Shown: in pieces, positions 45,546 through 58,100 of the stretch
Numbering within the stretch: position 1 is the first letter of the stretch
How the letters are laid out: every line of letters starts with the position of its first letter
Assembly: GCA_012934845.2 (NCBI GenBank)
Contig: WNNJ02001918.1
Span: forward strand, 1 to 64,000
Direction of reading: 5' to 3'
Source: Pomphorhynchus laevis
Lineage: Eukaryota; Acanthocephala; Palaeacanthocephala; Echinorhynchida; Pomphorhynchidae
DNA length: 64,000 nt
The notes under the pieces: generated by a model
Seen by the model: only the letters and a program-made list of their open reading frames with translations
The model's database searches: none
Told to the model about the DNA's origin: nothing
Translations under genes and position numbers: made by a program

Positions 45546-46520
45546 TTGAACAATAACGACTCACAGAGCTTAGTGCAACAGATAAAACAGTACGCCAGTT
45601 ATGAAAAGGTATTTTGTATTTGTAGTGGTAAAGCCCAGCAACAGCCTCTAATAATTTCACTTATTCTTAGGTGGAGGTATCTGATTGTTAGTTGGTCACG
45701 AGTGCTGAAAACTTGGTGCCTTGAAATTTTGTCGACCAAATGATCAGCTCTCGGTAGAGTATATCCATCCAGTAAAATGTATTTATTAATTGTTTGTGAA
45801 TAATCTAAGCTAGACACCGTCTACCCATTTTGTTAGTTACAATTAATACTTGGGATCGCCATCGTGAACAGCTAAGTTAGACAACATTATCATGTAACAG
45901 ACGAGAAAGCTCAGACCGTACAAAACGTTCGTATGCGGGTGTTCTTCTTTTGGACTTAGTTTGTACTGGCTTACAGTCAGGAGATAAGTGGCTGAACAAC
46001 TTGGGAACAGGTAACAACGTGGGAGGCGTTTTCATGGTTTAAAAAGATCAAGGGATCGTATGAACATCCGAAGTGACCGTTGAGATTCGCGAAATGTTCT
46101 AAAAAGGATGGCCTAGGTTTACATCGGTGCAAAGGTTACTCATTACACATATTTGTACGCCCTGTTTTATTTTGTCCTTGACATCATATTTACAGTAAAT
46201 ATGTGTTTCAAGTCACTTAAATGTAGTTCATAAGCCATATAGATCATATGGATTATGAACCATATTCGTTGACCATACCATAAACCATATTCGTTGACCA
46301 CTCGTCGTGAAATAAAATCCCAAGCACTCTCTGTATCGATCAACGCTTGAAGATCAATACTGTTGATACTGATTTGAATCGTAGTTTTCTGCAGAGAATG
46401 ACACAAGGATTGACACGCAATTGAAGCTACGTTGATTTGGTCAACATCTACGGAGTAGATGTTGACCAAATCAACATCTACTGTTGTAGATATGTTCAAG
46501 TGTTCTTGCGATATCAAAAG
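45546..46520 (-). mobile_element. Old Ty3/gypsy fragment, heavily decayed
   Basis: On the minus strand a protease-like stretch (46167-46517: SINSIDLQALIDTESAWDFI) is followed by an RT-like stretch (45599-45817: LDYSQTINKYILLDGYTLPR, then ADHLVDKISRHQVFSTRD). This family differs from the element at 31886. No LTR is recognisable. Broken in several places and old, as judged from the decay. Confidence 0.65.
46431..46475. repeat. Perfect 21-bp inverted repeat, 3-nt loop
   Basis: Arms GTTGATTTGGTCAACATCTA(C) and the exact reverse complement, loop GGA. It lies at the edge of the gypsy fragment. Confidence 0.9.
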
Positions 46521-46899
46521 CCTTATTCTATGTCAAATCCTTAATTTCCAAAATTCGCTGTTTATTAAAAAGTTCAGGTTTATTAAAGTGGCTATTGTGG
46601 ATATACATCCACGTACAAGTCCATTAAATCACAAATTAAATTTTTTTATTACAAATAAAAAATTAAAAATAACAAAAACAAAAGTATGATCAATGTCTGG
46701 TTAAAACGATTGTCTTGATTATAGCAAATTATTCACATTGCAGATCAATTCAATCAGTTGCATATCGGTTTACTGAGCTCGCTGATCAATTACTGTTACA
46801 AATTTAACAGCCTAAACACACAAGGACGTAAATGGGATGACGTAAGAAAACAGCTACGACCGAACAGCTGTGCTCAACTACAAGTACAGTGCTCGATAC
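46521..46899. other. Non-coding
   Basis: No gene. 46600-46690 is A-rich. Confidence 0.45.
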
Positions 46900-49200
46900 A
46901 CGACTGCAGCGTTTGAACCACAATCGCCTGCGATAACAGTAAATCTGAAGATGACTTCCTATGTGAGTTTTGTGTTAACAAACTAATCCGCAACCTATAC
47001 CATCAACAAATATCAAACTTCAACACTCCTCTTTTAAACTACCCAATCGATTTCAATATCATATTTCCACCCACTGATCCTGTCCCCATGTACACTTCCC
47101 ATTCATGTTATCTTCACTTCCCGACACCCTTGCCCCGTCCCTCCTGTATCATTTCTCAATAACCTATATCCATCAATCAAAATCACTTCCACTAACCCCA
47201 ACGATCCTTCCACTAATAACATTTCCTCACAACGCGTGCAACTCTCTATATTATCCGTATCATCTTTGTCTTCCGCTGTCGAACCTAATCCCTTTATATT
47301 CTCAACCTCTCACCATTTCACGTCACTCCTTATTCTTCACGAAAAGGCTTTCCTTCTCGCAATCGTTGCGTCATCGTCATAAATATCATTTTCACCTCCT
47401 TATCTCCACAAGCACTTCTCTACCACGATATTTCCGCCTTCAGATCCAACATCTAGTCTCTCGTTCCTGCGGATAACCCATCATTGTTCAACGACATCTC
47501 CTGTCGCGGTTATCCGCCTAAACAAATCTTCTAAACCTAATCTTTCTCAGCCCCTCCTCTGAAAATTGTTTTCAAGCATCACTCACACGCGTTCTATGTC
47601 CTCTCCCGACGATTTTAACTCATGTCCTTTTCAGTTACTCGCATTTTCCTCAATCGTACCCACTCCGAAATCGCTAAACTCTCTTATGCCCGCCTCAAAT
47701 AACGTCGTCGCGAGGAAAATGGCAAAACATCCTCCTCCATCCGTAACATCAACGGAAATTTTCAAGTTGTCTTAACCCACCCAAAATTCCATGGTGATCC
47801 ATCTCAACTATGTGTCTTCTTTGCTAGCCCTATCACCACAAACGGTTTTTGTGTCGGACTCCTCAATACTAGACCTATTCTCCATATATCCCATACTATC
47901 TTCAACCTATTCACCAAGCAATCCATCGATCTATTCTGCCTCAAAACTTGACACCTCAATTAAATAATGTAGTGACAACATAAATTATGTAGTGTCATAG
48001 TTTCTCTTGATCTATCGTTTGCTTTTGACATCGTTGATCACTCGATTCTTCTCCATCGCCTTGGTCATAATTATGGCTTCTCTTTACCCACTGTATCATG
48101 TTTTCTTCATATCTATCAAACCGTACATTTCGCGTCTATTCTAACTCTTCTCTCTCCCATCCTTCATCCATCCCGACCAGTGTTCCACAAGGCTCCGGAT
48201 TAGGCCCTATGCTTTTCTCACTTCTTCTTGGTGACTTGTCTTCGATTTCTCATACATTTAACTTCCATGTTATGCAATATGCTGATGACATTCTCATCTA
48301 TGCTCACGCACCTGCTTATCGTATTCATTATCTTATTGTTTCTGTTTCCAGCTGTCTTGTCTCAATTTCCAATCATCCTTCTCCCCTTCGTTTTTCTCTG
48401 AATCTTGATAAATCTAAAATTATGTAGATCCTACCTCGACGCTTCGACTTAGAACCTCATTCCGTATCATTAAATTCTACAATTCTTCATATCGTTGATA
48501 ATCTCGTTTTCATAGGCTTTCATTTCGACAACCGACTTTCACTTAAACCTTTCGTTAGAGATAAAGTACGCTCATCTACATTGATACTCCGCAATCTTCG
48601 TCAAGTTCGTAGATTGATTGATTTACCTTCTTGTATGACTCTCATATCTTCTCTCCTTTTTTCTAGACTCGATTATTGTCTTAGTATATTTTCCAACTCA
48701 CCTAAATCTACACTTCTTCCTTTACAACGCATCATCAACGCTGCCGTCCGAGTTCTCCTCCGTCTTCGTCGTTTTGATCGTACATCCCACCATATTGTTT
48801 CTCTTGATTGGCCTATCATTTATTGTCGTGCTCAAATTCGTCTTCTTATCATTGCTTTTCGCTTTATAACTTCTCAAACCCCTTCATTTCTCAACCTTCC
48901 TTTTCTCGACAATTCTCGTACTGCGTATTGTGCTCTGCATTCCCGTAATTCCCTTCTTTTACATGTTTCAAACTACTCTACCTCTTTTGGCTTCCGCTCC
49001 TTCGTTGTGGCTGCTCCTCTCTCGTGGAATCATCTGCCTATTCATATCCGCCAATCAACATCAATGCCATGCTTCAAACGCCAAATCTGATCCAATTTCA
49101 ACAATTAACTAATTAATCTGTGACTTTTGCTGTACTTTTTTTGTAGTGGTCATGTAAGTGTGCATTTGACACACATTTGCCACGCTAAATAAATTATTAT
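46900..49200 (+). mobile_element. LINE family A, long copy with internal deletion
   Basis: 5' end near 46920 with the ORF1 Cys motif (KSEDDFLCEFCVNKLIRN at about 46943), a Pro/Thr/Ser-rich ORF1 remainder to about 47480, a collapsed endonuclease/RT N-terminus, then RT from about 47970 (LNYVVS-VSLDLSFAFDIVDHSIL region), SHPSSIPTSVPQGSGLGPML (48150), MQYADDILIYAHAP (48270), and the C-terminal frame 48581-49090 (LRQVRRLIDL, LQRIINAAVRVLLRLRRFDR, WNHLPIHIRQSTSMPCFKRQ). The tail hairpin is at 49158-49174, then ACATTTGCCACGCTAAATAA. Stops and frameshifts are present, but the RT C-terminal frame is open. Confidence 0.78.
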
Positions 49201-51828
49201 TAAAAAGATTCCGACGACCTCTTTATTCGCCGGTTGGTCACTAGTCAAATCCGTCTGCCCCCCTCAGCATCTCCTTTAACTTCTCTAATCATTGCGGCAT
49301 TGTCTCATTCGCCTGTCAGCCCGCGTCTTTTCGCAAAATAACTCCCCTTTTCAGTCCCTGCTCTTTTGAATTACTCACTTGTCGTTATTCTAGTCCAATC
49401 ACCCTGGATCTCGTCATCGTATACCGTGCTGGTTTATCAGCTCCTACCTCCTTATTTTTTATATATAACTCGCTGACTTCCATCACACTGTTTTTGTCTT
49501 CCATCCCTTCACTCGTTCTTGGCGACTTCAACAACCGTCTCGACCGCTCCTCTTCAACCGATTCAATCGTGTTCATCGACATTCTATCCAACTACAACTA
49601 CAAACTAATCTCAACTGCGTCCACACATATCGTTTTGCTGCCTACACCTAACTGTTCATCTCCGATCATCAACCACATCTCGCTTAACAAACATGTCATC
49701 CGACGTCGTTCTTGGAGAAATCTTAGCCTCCCCATTCTCCGCTCTACATTACACAAATCGTTTCTATCCTCTCCCACACCATCGCTTGCACTGTGCCCAA
49801 TGGTTTGGCATCCAATGACTACTATCAAAGCGCCCATCCTACGTCGCCCTGTGAGGAAATCTTGACCTCTCCCTTCCCCGCTCTGCTTTACTTAAATCGT
49901 CTCTATCCTTTCCCACAATAACATCTTCCTCTCACCACAATGTTGCCTTTTCTTTCGACTATAAACCCACATCTTTCTATCGATCTTATCTTGCCACTCA
50001 ACCCTCACAATCATCGTCGCTTTCACCGGGCACAATGGTTTGGCATTCAATGACTACTCTCAAAGCGTCGACTCTGTCATGCTTTTCGAGTCTATCACCG
50101 CTCTCTAATACGTAATATCCGCTTGTTCACTCTGTCTCTCCGTGATTCCTATCTTGATCTTCGCTGGTCTCATCTCAACATACTACGTACCAAATTCAAC
50201 TTTTTCTGGAAGCATAAAATCATCAATTCATTAAACTCTAAGTCTCTGTGGCATACTTTTAACTCAATTCTTGCTTGCGCCGCTTTGTCTTGCAACATCA
50301 ATCCCCATGATTATTCGTCATTTCTAAAGATCAAAGTATCATCGTTGCTCTCTCACACCTCTGTCTCCATCAAATCTCATTCTTCCCGTCTAGCTTAATC
50401 CTCATGGAACTCTTTTATCTTCACCCTGTCTCACCTGCGGAAGTATCATATGTCATCATGTCCTTGCCCAACAAAACCTTACCTGCCGATCCCCTGCCTA
50501 CCCACATACTTAATCCATATGCTCATTGATATCCCCTTTTCTCACAACCTTGTATAATTCGTCCATCCGCAGTCGTATGTTCCCTTCACACTGGAAATCC
50601 GCAATCGTTTGTCGCCTCCTTCAGAAACAATCGCTCGACCTCTCACTTCCTTCTAGCTATCGCCCCATTTCACTACTTCCTACTCTTTCTAAGCTCTAGA
50701 TAGCATCATCTTAATTAAGATCAACGCTTATCTCTCATCATTTAACCTGTACACTCGTTGTAATACCTCCATTGTAAACTTTCAATCGCCTGCATGAAAG
50801 TTTACAACGGCTTACTTATTTCTCGAGACAAGGCTCTATATAGTGTTCTCATCTACCTCGGCATCTCCTTCGCCTTCGACATTGTCAACCACTATATCTT
50901 ACTTTCTCGCCTTCGTTATGATTACGGCTTTTCTTCCTCCTCCGTAGCATGGTTTGCCTCATATCTATCCGACGGTTCTCTTCGCGTCTGTTCTAATTCA
51001 TTATCATCCCCAACCATCCCTATTTTTTGCGGGGTCACACAAGGTTCAGTCCTAGGTCCCTTGCTTTTCTCTCTTCTGCTTAGCGATCTTTCTCTGATTA
51101 TCAAACCTTACTCTTTTGAAGTAATGTAATACGCCGGTGACATTCTCATCTATACTCATGCACCCGCACATCGCATACACGATATCGGCATTCCTGCCTC
51201 CAACTCTATTTCTTCTATCTACAAACGTCTCTACAATCTCCATCTCGTTCTAAACCCCGACAAGTCCAAAAAATAATGTGGATCCTCCCCCGTAAACCAA
51301 ACATATCTCCTCCCACTGTATATTTTGCTTTATCGATCATCCCCATAATACACAATCTCACACTCTTAGACTTCCATTTCGATGATCACCTTTCCCTTAA
51401 ACCCTTCGTCCGTGACAAGGTCCGCTCGTCTAACTTAATTCTCCGTGACATCCGCCCCCTTATCGACTTCCGTTCTTGTATGTCTATTCTTTCATCGCTT
51501 CTCTTCCCTAAAATCGATAACTGCCTCAGCTTTTTCGCAAATTCTCCAAAATCCATCATCCTACCTTAACAACGAATAATCAACTCCGCCGTTCGAGTGC
51601 TCTTTCGTCTCCGTCGCTGCAACCACACATCCACATATCTTGTTTAGCTCTACAACTCTTCTGGCCCACCATCCACATCCGCATCAAACTCCGCCTTCTC
51701 GTACCATTTCGTCTCATCGCTGTCGGCTCCTCATCATTCATCAACCTTCCTTTCTTAGACGACACTGGCCCGATCTCGCTATCGCTGCGTTTCCGCAATA
51801 CCCTCTCACTCCACGTTCCATTATGCTG
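49201..51828 (+). mobile_element. LINE family A2, long copy, 3' end cut
   Basis: Starts directly after the tail of the preceding LINE A. Endonuclease region 49310-49850 (VLGDFNNRLDRSSS at about 49514) and again a related block 49860-50100; linker 50120-50400; RT 50420-51260 (MKVYNGLLISRDKALYSVLI, YLGISFAFDIVNHYILLSRL, VTQGSVLGPLLFSLLLSDLS, with the YADD box decayed to YAGDILIYTHAP); C-terminal region 51276-51828 (MWILPRKPNISPPT, LDFHFDDHLSLKPFVRDKVR). A2 has the same organisation as family A but clearly different codons. The 3' end is replaced at 51829 by a piece of LINE C. Confidence 0.75.
50247..50458 (+). repeat. Arm 1 of a 212-bp identical inverted repeat
   Basis: Exact reverse complement of 53101-53312 with no difference found. 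It begins TGTGGCATACTTTTAACTCA and ends CATATGTCATCA. Both arms lie in LINE A2 copies of opposite orientation. Confidence 0.93.
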
Positions 51829-52125
51829 CAATGTAAACGATGCAGAAAAAAATGCTTGAATTTTGCAGCCAGAGTGATTCCTGTTTTGAATGGTTTACCT
51901 GCTTAAACAGTAAAAGCAGAAAGCAAATGCATGTTTCGAAAATCTCTCAAGTCGTAGCTTTGGATTTTTTGTTATTTTTGATTTACCTTCATCCTTAATG
52001 ATTTCAAAATTTACTGTCTATTGGTGCTTTCTTTTTCCTCATTTTTCTCTTTAATTTGTATTTTGAAAGGTGTCTATATTAACTGTGTTCGTGAACATTC
52101 TAGTTATAATAATATATTTTTTAAC
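51829..52125 (+). mobile_element. LINE family C 3' end, plus strand
   Basis: Reads MLQCKRCRKKCLNFAARVIP, VLNGLPA, TVKAESKCMFRKSLKS as a CR1-type C-terminus (RVIPVWNSLP motif), then 3' UTR. About 98 percent identical to the reverse complement of 28479-28770 (about six differences). Confidence 0.75.
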
Positions 52126-52774
52126 GTGGAAAATGCTTGCCAGCTGCACGCTTACAAGTTCACTAACAACAAAAACAGAAAACGTCAAGCAGATAAATTA
52201 GTTAAATTGTTTAAATGGGATTTGATTTGGCGTTTGAAGAACGGCATTGAGGTTGATTAACGTATATGCATATGCATATCATTCCACAATGGAAGATATG
52301 CTACTAGGAAAGAGCGAATGCCAAAAGAGGTTTGAGTAGTTTGGGACATGCAAAAGAAGGAAATTACGGGACCGCAAGGAACAGTAAATAGGACCTGAAT
52401 TATCGAGTAAAGGAAAGTTGAGAAATGAAGGGATATGAAAAGTTATAAGGCAAAAATCAATGCTAAGAAGACGAATTTGAACACGACAATAAATGGTAGG
52501 CAAATCTGGAGAACAATATCGTTGGATAATTGATAAAAACAACGAAGACGGAGGAGAATTTCGACGGCTATATTGACGTTGCGTTGACAGGAAGAAGTGT
52601 GGATTTAGCTGAGTTAGAAAACAGACTAAAACAGTAATCAAGTATTGATAAAAAGAGAGAAGAATGAGTCATACAAGAAGGGAAATCGGTTAATCCTCTA
52701 ATGTGATGGAGATTGCAGAGAATCGAGGTAGATGAGCGTATTTATCTCTAACGAACGGTTTAAGTATGAAAGCT
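52126..52774 (-). mobile_element. LINE family A 3' end, minus strand
   Basis: Begins (3' end) with the A tail in reverse, GCCAGCTGCACGCTTACAAG. Contains the C-terminal RT region (LPTIYCRVQIRLLSIDFCLI, FHIPSFLNFPLLDNSGPIYC) in the frame 52641-52279, broken upstream. Ends at about 52770 in the KPFVRDKYAHLPR region, where an A2 copy begins. Confidence 0.72.
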
Positions 52775-53312
52775 TGTTTTGAAGTGAAAAAAGAAGGATA
52801 AATTTTCACGTGGCAAATGCGTACCGGCTCCCTCTTATGAAGAACCGTTGGTTGATGAACGATGAAGAGCTGACAGTGATGAGACGGAAAGTTACTATAA
52901 GAAGGCTGAATGGGATGCGTATGTAGATGATGGGCTAGGAGTGTTGTGCAAGATATGTGGATGTGGGGGAGCATTCGAACGGCTGCGTTGATGATGCGTT
53001 GAAGGGTTTTTGATGTGTTGAAAGGGGATATCGATGAGCACATGAATTTCAGTATGGGGTCAGGCAGTGGTCGCAAGGGATGTATTGTTTGACATGAACT
53101 TGATGACATATGATACTTCCGCAGGTGAGACAGGGTGAAGATAAAAGAGTTCCATGAGGATTAAGCTAGACGGGAAGAATGAGATTTGATGGAGACAGAG
53201 GTGTGAGAGAGCAACGATGATACTTTGATCTTTAGAAATGACGAATAATCATGGGGATTGATGTTGCAAGACAAAGCGGCGCAAGCAAGAATTGAGTTAA
53301 AAGTATGCCACA
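52775..53312 (-). mobile_element. LINE family A2 fragment, minus strand
   Basis: 3' tail at about 52800 (reverse of GGTACGCATTTGCCACGTG), then the C-terminal region (LQRIINAAVRMLPHIHISCT), with an internal deletion joining it to the linker region, which includes the 212-bp inverted arm. Confidence 0.7.
53101..53312 (-). repeat. Arm 2 of the 212-bp identical inverted repeat
   Basis: Reverse complement of 50247-50458, no mismatch found. Beyond 53101 the two LINE copies remain alignable but diverge strongly (for example AAGTTCATGTC versus TGTCC, then about 70-80 percent similarity), so the identity stops abruptly. Confidence 0.93.
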
Positions 53313-53678
53313 ATATTCAATAAATATTGAATATTTGGTCAATTGTAATCCTTGAAATCGTTAAATATTGTATTTATTTATTATTATTAAAATTAAAAAT
53401 TGAAATTTAAAATAAAAGTCATTTTTTATGAATTGACTAATAAATAATATACGATGTATCGAAATTAAGATTGAGGTCATCAGGAGGAACTGTTATGTTA
53501 TCGTTAGCAGTTCTTCCTGAATGAAATAATAAATAGTCAATCTGAATGATATATGTTTCATTGTTTATAAAAAATCTGCTCTGTATATTCTATCCAGGTA
53601 TTTGATATGATTATTATTAATAACGTCTTAGCCTTAGGTCTCTTTAAGCAGATCAGAAGAAAGAGAGAAGAAAAATAA
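53313..53678. repeat. AT-rich sequence with dispersed repeat R3 (partial)
   Basis: 53370-53530 shares AAATTTAAAATAAAAGTCAT, TGAATTGACTAATAAATAA and GAGGTCATCAGGAGGAACTG with the R3 copy at 42080-42230. It then diverges after GTTATGTTATC. The rest is non-coding. Confidence 0.55.
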
Positions 53679-53837
53679 ATCATTATATAAGGATTATCAG
53701 CGATATAAATATAGCGATTATATCATTATATCAGGATTATCAGCGATATAAATATAGCGATTATATCATTATATAAGGATTATCAGCGATATAAATATAG
53801 CGATTATATCATTATATAAGGATTATCAGCGATATAA
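53679..53837. repeat. 43-bp tandem repeat, about 3.7 units
   Basis: The unit begins AGGATTATCAGCGATATAAA and continues TATAGCGATTATATCATTATATA. Starts at 53690, 53733, 53776 and 53819, exactly 43 bp apart, with one substitution (TATATCAGG for TATATAAGG). Confidence 0.95.
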
Positions 53838-54204
53838 TATTTATCGATCAATTAAAATTTAACTAAAATATTGCACTATAATATTTTTATTTTCGGAGTC
53901 CTGGTTATTTTGTCTTATACGAATTTAATCGATGTGCGCAATAGTTGTAAGAAGAACGTCCCAAATTGTTGGAGCCCGAAACATTAATTACCTCTTGTTA
54001 TATGAATCATATGATATTCGACAACTTTGCAGTGTGCTGTAATGAAGATATTTAAGCAATGAGACATAAATTGATTATTTGTAAACCTTGGATAAAGTGA
54101 ACAGTATAACCGAGAAGCGTATGTTCGAATCAGTCGTAATAATAAACACGAAAAGTAGTTTTATTAACAACGATCCCTTTTTACTTGTATCCTTGTTTCT
54201 ACCT
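53838..54204. other. Non-coding
   Basis: No gene or named repeat. Confidence 0.45.
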
Positions 54205-54960
54205 CGACGCCTCGGCTTCGAACCTCCCTCCGTATCATTAAATTCTACAATTATTCCTATCGTTGATAATCTCGTTTTCCTAGGCTTCCATTTTGACAAC
54301 CGACTTTCACTTAAACCTTTCGTTAGAGATAAAGTACGCTCATCTACCTTGATACTCCGCAACCTCTGTCAAGTTCGTAGATTGATCGATTTCCCTTGTA
54401 TGACTCTCATATCATCTCTCCTTTTTTCTAGACTCGATTATTGTCTTAGTCTATTTTCCAACTCACCTAAATCCACTCTTCTTCCCCTACAACGCATCGT
54501 CAATGCAACTGTCCGAATTCTCCTCCGTCTTCGTCGTTTTGATCATACATCCTACCATCTTGCTTCTCTCGATTTGCCTACAATTTATTGTCGTGTTCAA
54601 ATTCGTCTTCTTATCGTTGCTTTCCGCCTTGTAACTTTTTATACCCCTTCATTTCTCAACCTTCCTTTTCTTGATAATTCTCGTCCTGTTTACTGTTCCT
54701 TGCGTTCCTGTAATTCCCTTCTTTTACATGTCCCAAACTACTCTACCTCCTTTGGACTCCGCTCCTTCCTGGTGGCTGCTCCTCTATCGTGGAATCATCT
54801 GCCCATTCATATACGCCAATCAACTTCCCTGCAGTGCTTCAAACGGCAAATCCGATCCCATTTTAACAATTTATCTGCTTGACTTTCTCATATTTGTTTG
54901 TGGACTTGTAAGAGTATAGCTTGTACGCATTTGCCACATTAAATAAATTTGTATTATTAT
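54205..54960 (+). mobile_element. LINE family A, 5'-truncated, least decayed C-terminus
   Basis: The frame 54088-54882 is open. Its LINE part starts at about 54205 (LPRRLGFEPPSVSLNSTIIP) and runs to the family stop: VDNLVFLGFHFDNRLSLKPF, LQRIVNATVRILLRLRRFDH, LDLPTIYCRVQIRLLIVAFR, VPNYSTSFGLRSFLVAAPLS, WNHLPIHIRQSTSLQCFKRQ. This is the RT C-terminal domain without the catalytic palm. The codons before 54205 are host or other sequence fused by chance. Tail: GGACTTGTAAGAGTATAGCT, TTTGCCACATTAAATAAATT. Confidence 0.8.
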
Positions 54961-55146
54961 CCTTATAAACATGGAAGTCACGACCTAATCTGCTATTTTA
55001 ACAGAATTCTATTTTATTTAGAAACGAATTAATGTACTTTGCCAAGGACGGTCGCAAGTCTATTGTCATTATTATCACATGCGAGACTATAGCCATGCAG
55101 CTGCTTTGTCTGCTCACAGTAAAACTGATTTCATGTCAACAAAATT
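54961..55146. other. Probable 3' UTR side of LINE D
   Basis: Between the LINE A tail and the last codon of LINE D on the minus strand. No gene. The exact 3' end of D is not determined. Confidence 0.4.
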
Positions 55147-58100
55147 TTAATCCGGACACAGGATAATGAAATTAGAATATGTGCCAAGCCATGTAATTAG
55201 CGTTTTCTTAAAGTGTACTCTATTTGATATGTTGACGATATTCTCTGGAAGTTTGTTCTTAAGCCTCACCGCTCGATGAGAAAGGCGATATATTCTACCG
55301 AGTTCGCCGCGATGCAGGGTCCTCCCAGTAAGAGAGTCGACCGGGAATCCGTCACGTTCGAACAACATATTCCTAAAACATAAAATATCAAGACATACTA
55401 TACTAGTATGGACTGAAGGAACTCCTATATTGCGCAATCGGTCTTTATAAGACAATTTTCTAGGGGAATGGCACGATCTCGTCAACCTACGGAGGACATT
55501 TTTCTAGCTTATTCCTCTCGCCACTCGTACACGGATACAATATTCAATAATAGGACGAATAATTAAATTGCATATTTTTTTAAGACAGGAAGCCGATGGG
55601 TTACAAAAACACCTCCGGAGCACATTGCTAAGTTTCCTGGTCGTTTGAATGATTCTGTCCGTGTTTGGGCGACTCTTCAAAGACTTGTGCACAAGTATTC
55701 TCAAATCTCTCGTGCATTGTACCTGCGTAATTTGCTCGGCACATAATATATATCTGAAAGGAAATTTATTATGTCCTAAGTGCATGTGGCAGCACTTGGA
55801 TATCTTTAACATCAATCCTGTCTCATTACTCCACCTAACAATATGGTCTAAATATTCCTGGATCAGAAAACAGTCATGATACGATTGAATGCACCTCCAT
55901 AACTTGAGGTCATCTGCAAACGCTAGGATATTGCATTTCAGTCTTAATAGCAGACCCGGAAGGAAGATCTTGAACATTAAAGGGCCGAGAACCGTACCTT
56001 GAGGCACTCCGGCACAAACATGACGTGATAAAGAAACACCATTGCCTAGCCTCACTTGATATGATCAACCCTTCAAGAACGAACTAATCCAACGAACTAT
56101 ATGGGGATCGATACCGTATTTAGCCAAAACTACTAGCAGAGGATCATTTGGTACTCGGTCAAACGCCTGGCTAAAATCAATAAAAATTACATCGACCCCA
56201 CACCCATCCGCTACTACATCTATCCAATTTTCACGAGCCATAATTAAATTACTGAGGCATGAACGACCAGTGCGAAATCTATGTTGAGAAGGGTGCAGAA
56301 GTTTAAATCTATCCATACGAAAAGTTATGTATTTATGCACGAACCTTTTAAAACATTTACATACAACGCTTGTCAGACTTACAGAGCGATAATTGGACGA
56401 GTCTTATCTGTTCCCTTTTTTGTATATAGGAGTAATGCAAGAACGCTTCCACTGATCAGGGATGTATGATGTACATAGATACATGTTAAACATCTCTGTT
56501 ATTGGGAATGATAGCAGGTCATGGAGTTTTTGAAGAATGAAAGAATGAATGTCGTCCGGCCTAGCCGACGTGTAACAAGATAATTTTCGCAATTCCCGTG
56601 ATACCTCTGTTGGAGAAATTAATGGCATATGGGAGACTAATGTCTCGGGAATTTGCGCTTGACGAAAGTCTGTAATTGAAGTGGGACAAATAAGATCAAA
56701 GGCATCTGCCAACATACAACTTCGTCAGGATCTCTCGCAATTTTACCGTCATGGGTTAAAAGGAAAGTTGATGGCATGACTTTTCTACTTTTATTTACAT
56801 AGCTCCAGAACGGCTTGGAAGAAACTTTATATAATGCCAGGATTTTCGATTCATGCTTTTACCTCTTCAACAATTTCATGTAGTTGAAGCACGACGATAC
56901 TGTAGATATTCTAACCGAAGTGTCTGATTATTCAGAGATGATTTAAAGAGTTTAATCGGTTTTCTTAAAAGTCCCACTAACTCATTGTCAAATCAAGCAG
57001 GCTTGCGTTTAGCAACGTATTGTAAGGGTTTCAATTGAGCGACACATTCTGTGATATATTTTAGGGAAGCTGATAACGTATCCCAATCACGGACTTGGGT
57101 AATGCTACCATTGTGAAGACGCATTCTAATTGCGAGCGTACGTAATAAATATATATCCACTTTGTACCAATTACGTTTTCAGATGTCTAATCTTGGCATG
57201 GGAGACATTGACAAGGGCACTAGAAGTAAACTTAATGACAAGATGATCAATAAGACCTATGGTAGGATCATATTAAATTTCATGGACATCGAGTAGATAT
57301 TTACTAAATATTAAATCTAGCAAGGAAGAACTATGTCCCATAAACCTGGTCGCCTGAGTTACGTGTTGCATAAGTAGTCACCACAAATAGTCATGGTGAT
57401 GTAATCTGATTCTATCATTAAAGAAAGTAATTCCATTTGTCCGACGCAATATGAGATGGAGTTCCTTACGATAATTCTGTTAGCGACGTAAAAGGCAACT
57501 CCACACCTATACATTTATCATGTCGGCCTGTTCTAAATAATGAGAAACCTGGGATGGCAACACAAGCATCACTAATCTCACAGTAAAACTAAGTTTCAGT
57601 AATTGCAAAAATCGACATATTGCTGTGAGACAAATAACAACTAAACTCATCAAACTTTGAAACTAAACTGCGAACGTTAAAATATGAAATTTTCAGAGGA
57701 TGTCTACTACTATTCTTTCAAGTCTTATGCTGGACACCATGCAATGAAATTAAGTCTCCTAAGACGCTACACCGTGAGTATTTAGGATTAACTTCCCCGA
57801 ACGTACAAATGGATTTGGTAGGACTACCTGAAAATTTCGGATTCATATGTCATTTTCACCTTGTTGACGCCTGTCGTTTAGTTATCCTTTAGCGAGATAT
57901 AGTTCTTCGCGCTCCTCAATCGACAGATCCTTGTATATTTGCACAGAATTACCCATTAGTCGATAAGCTCTACTAAGTAAGATATTAGCTTGATCATTGG
58001 AAGCACAGACCAATCAAAGCAGTCTATTTCTACCATTCATATACTTTCTACCAATTCTATGAAAGGCTAATACCGCCAAGGTGCTGCATAATGTTCCTCT

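Noticed and set aside
53679-53837. CRISPR-like array
   Set aside because: The repeat is continuous with no unique spacers, and the window is eukaryotic.
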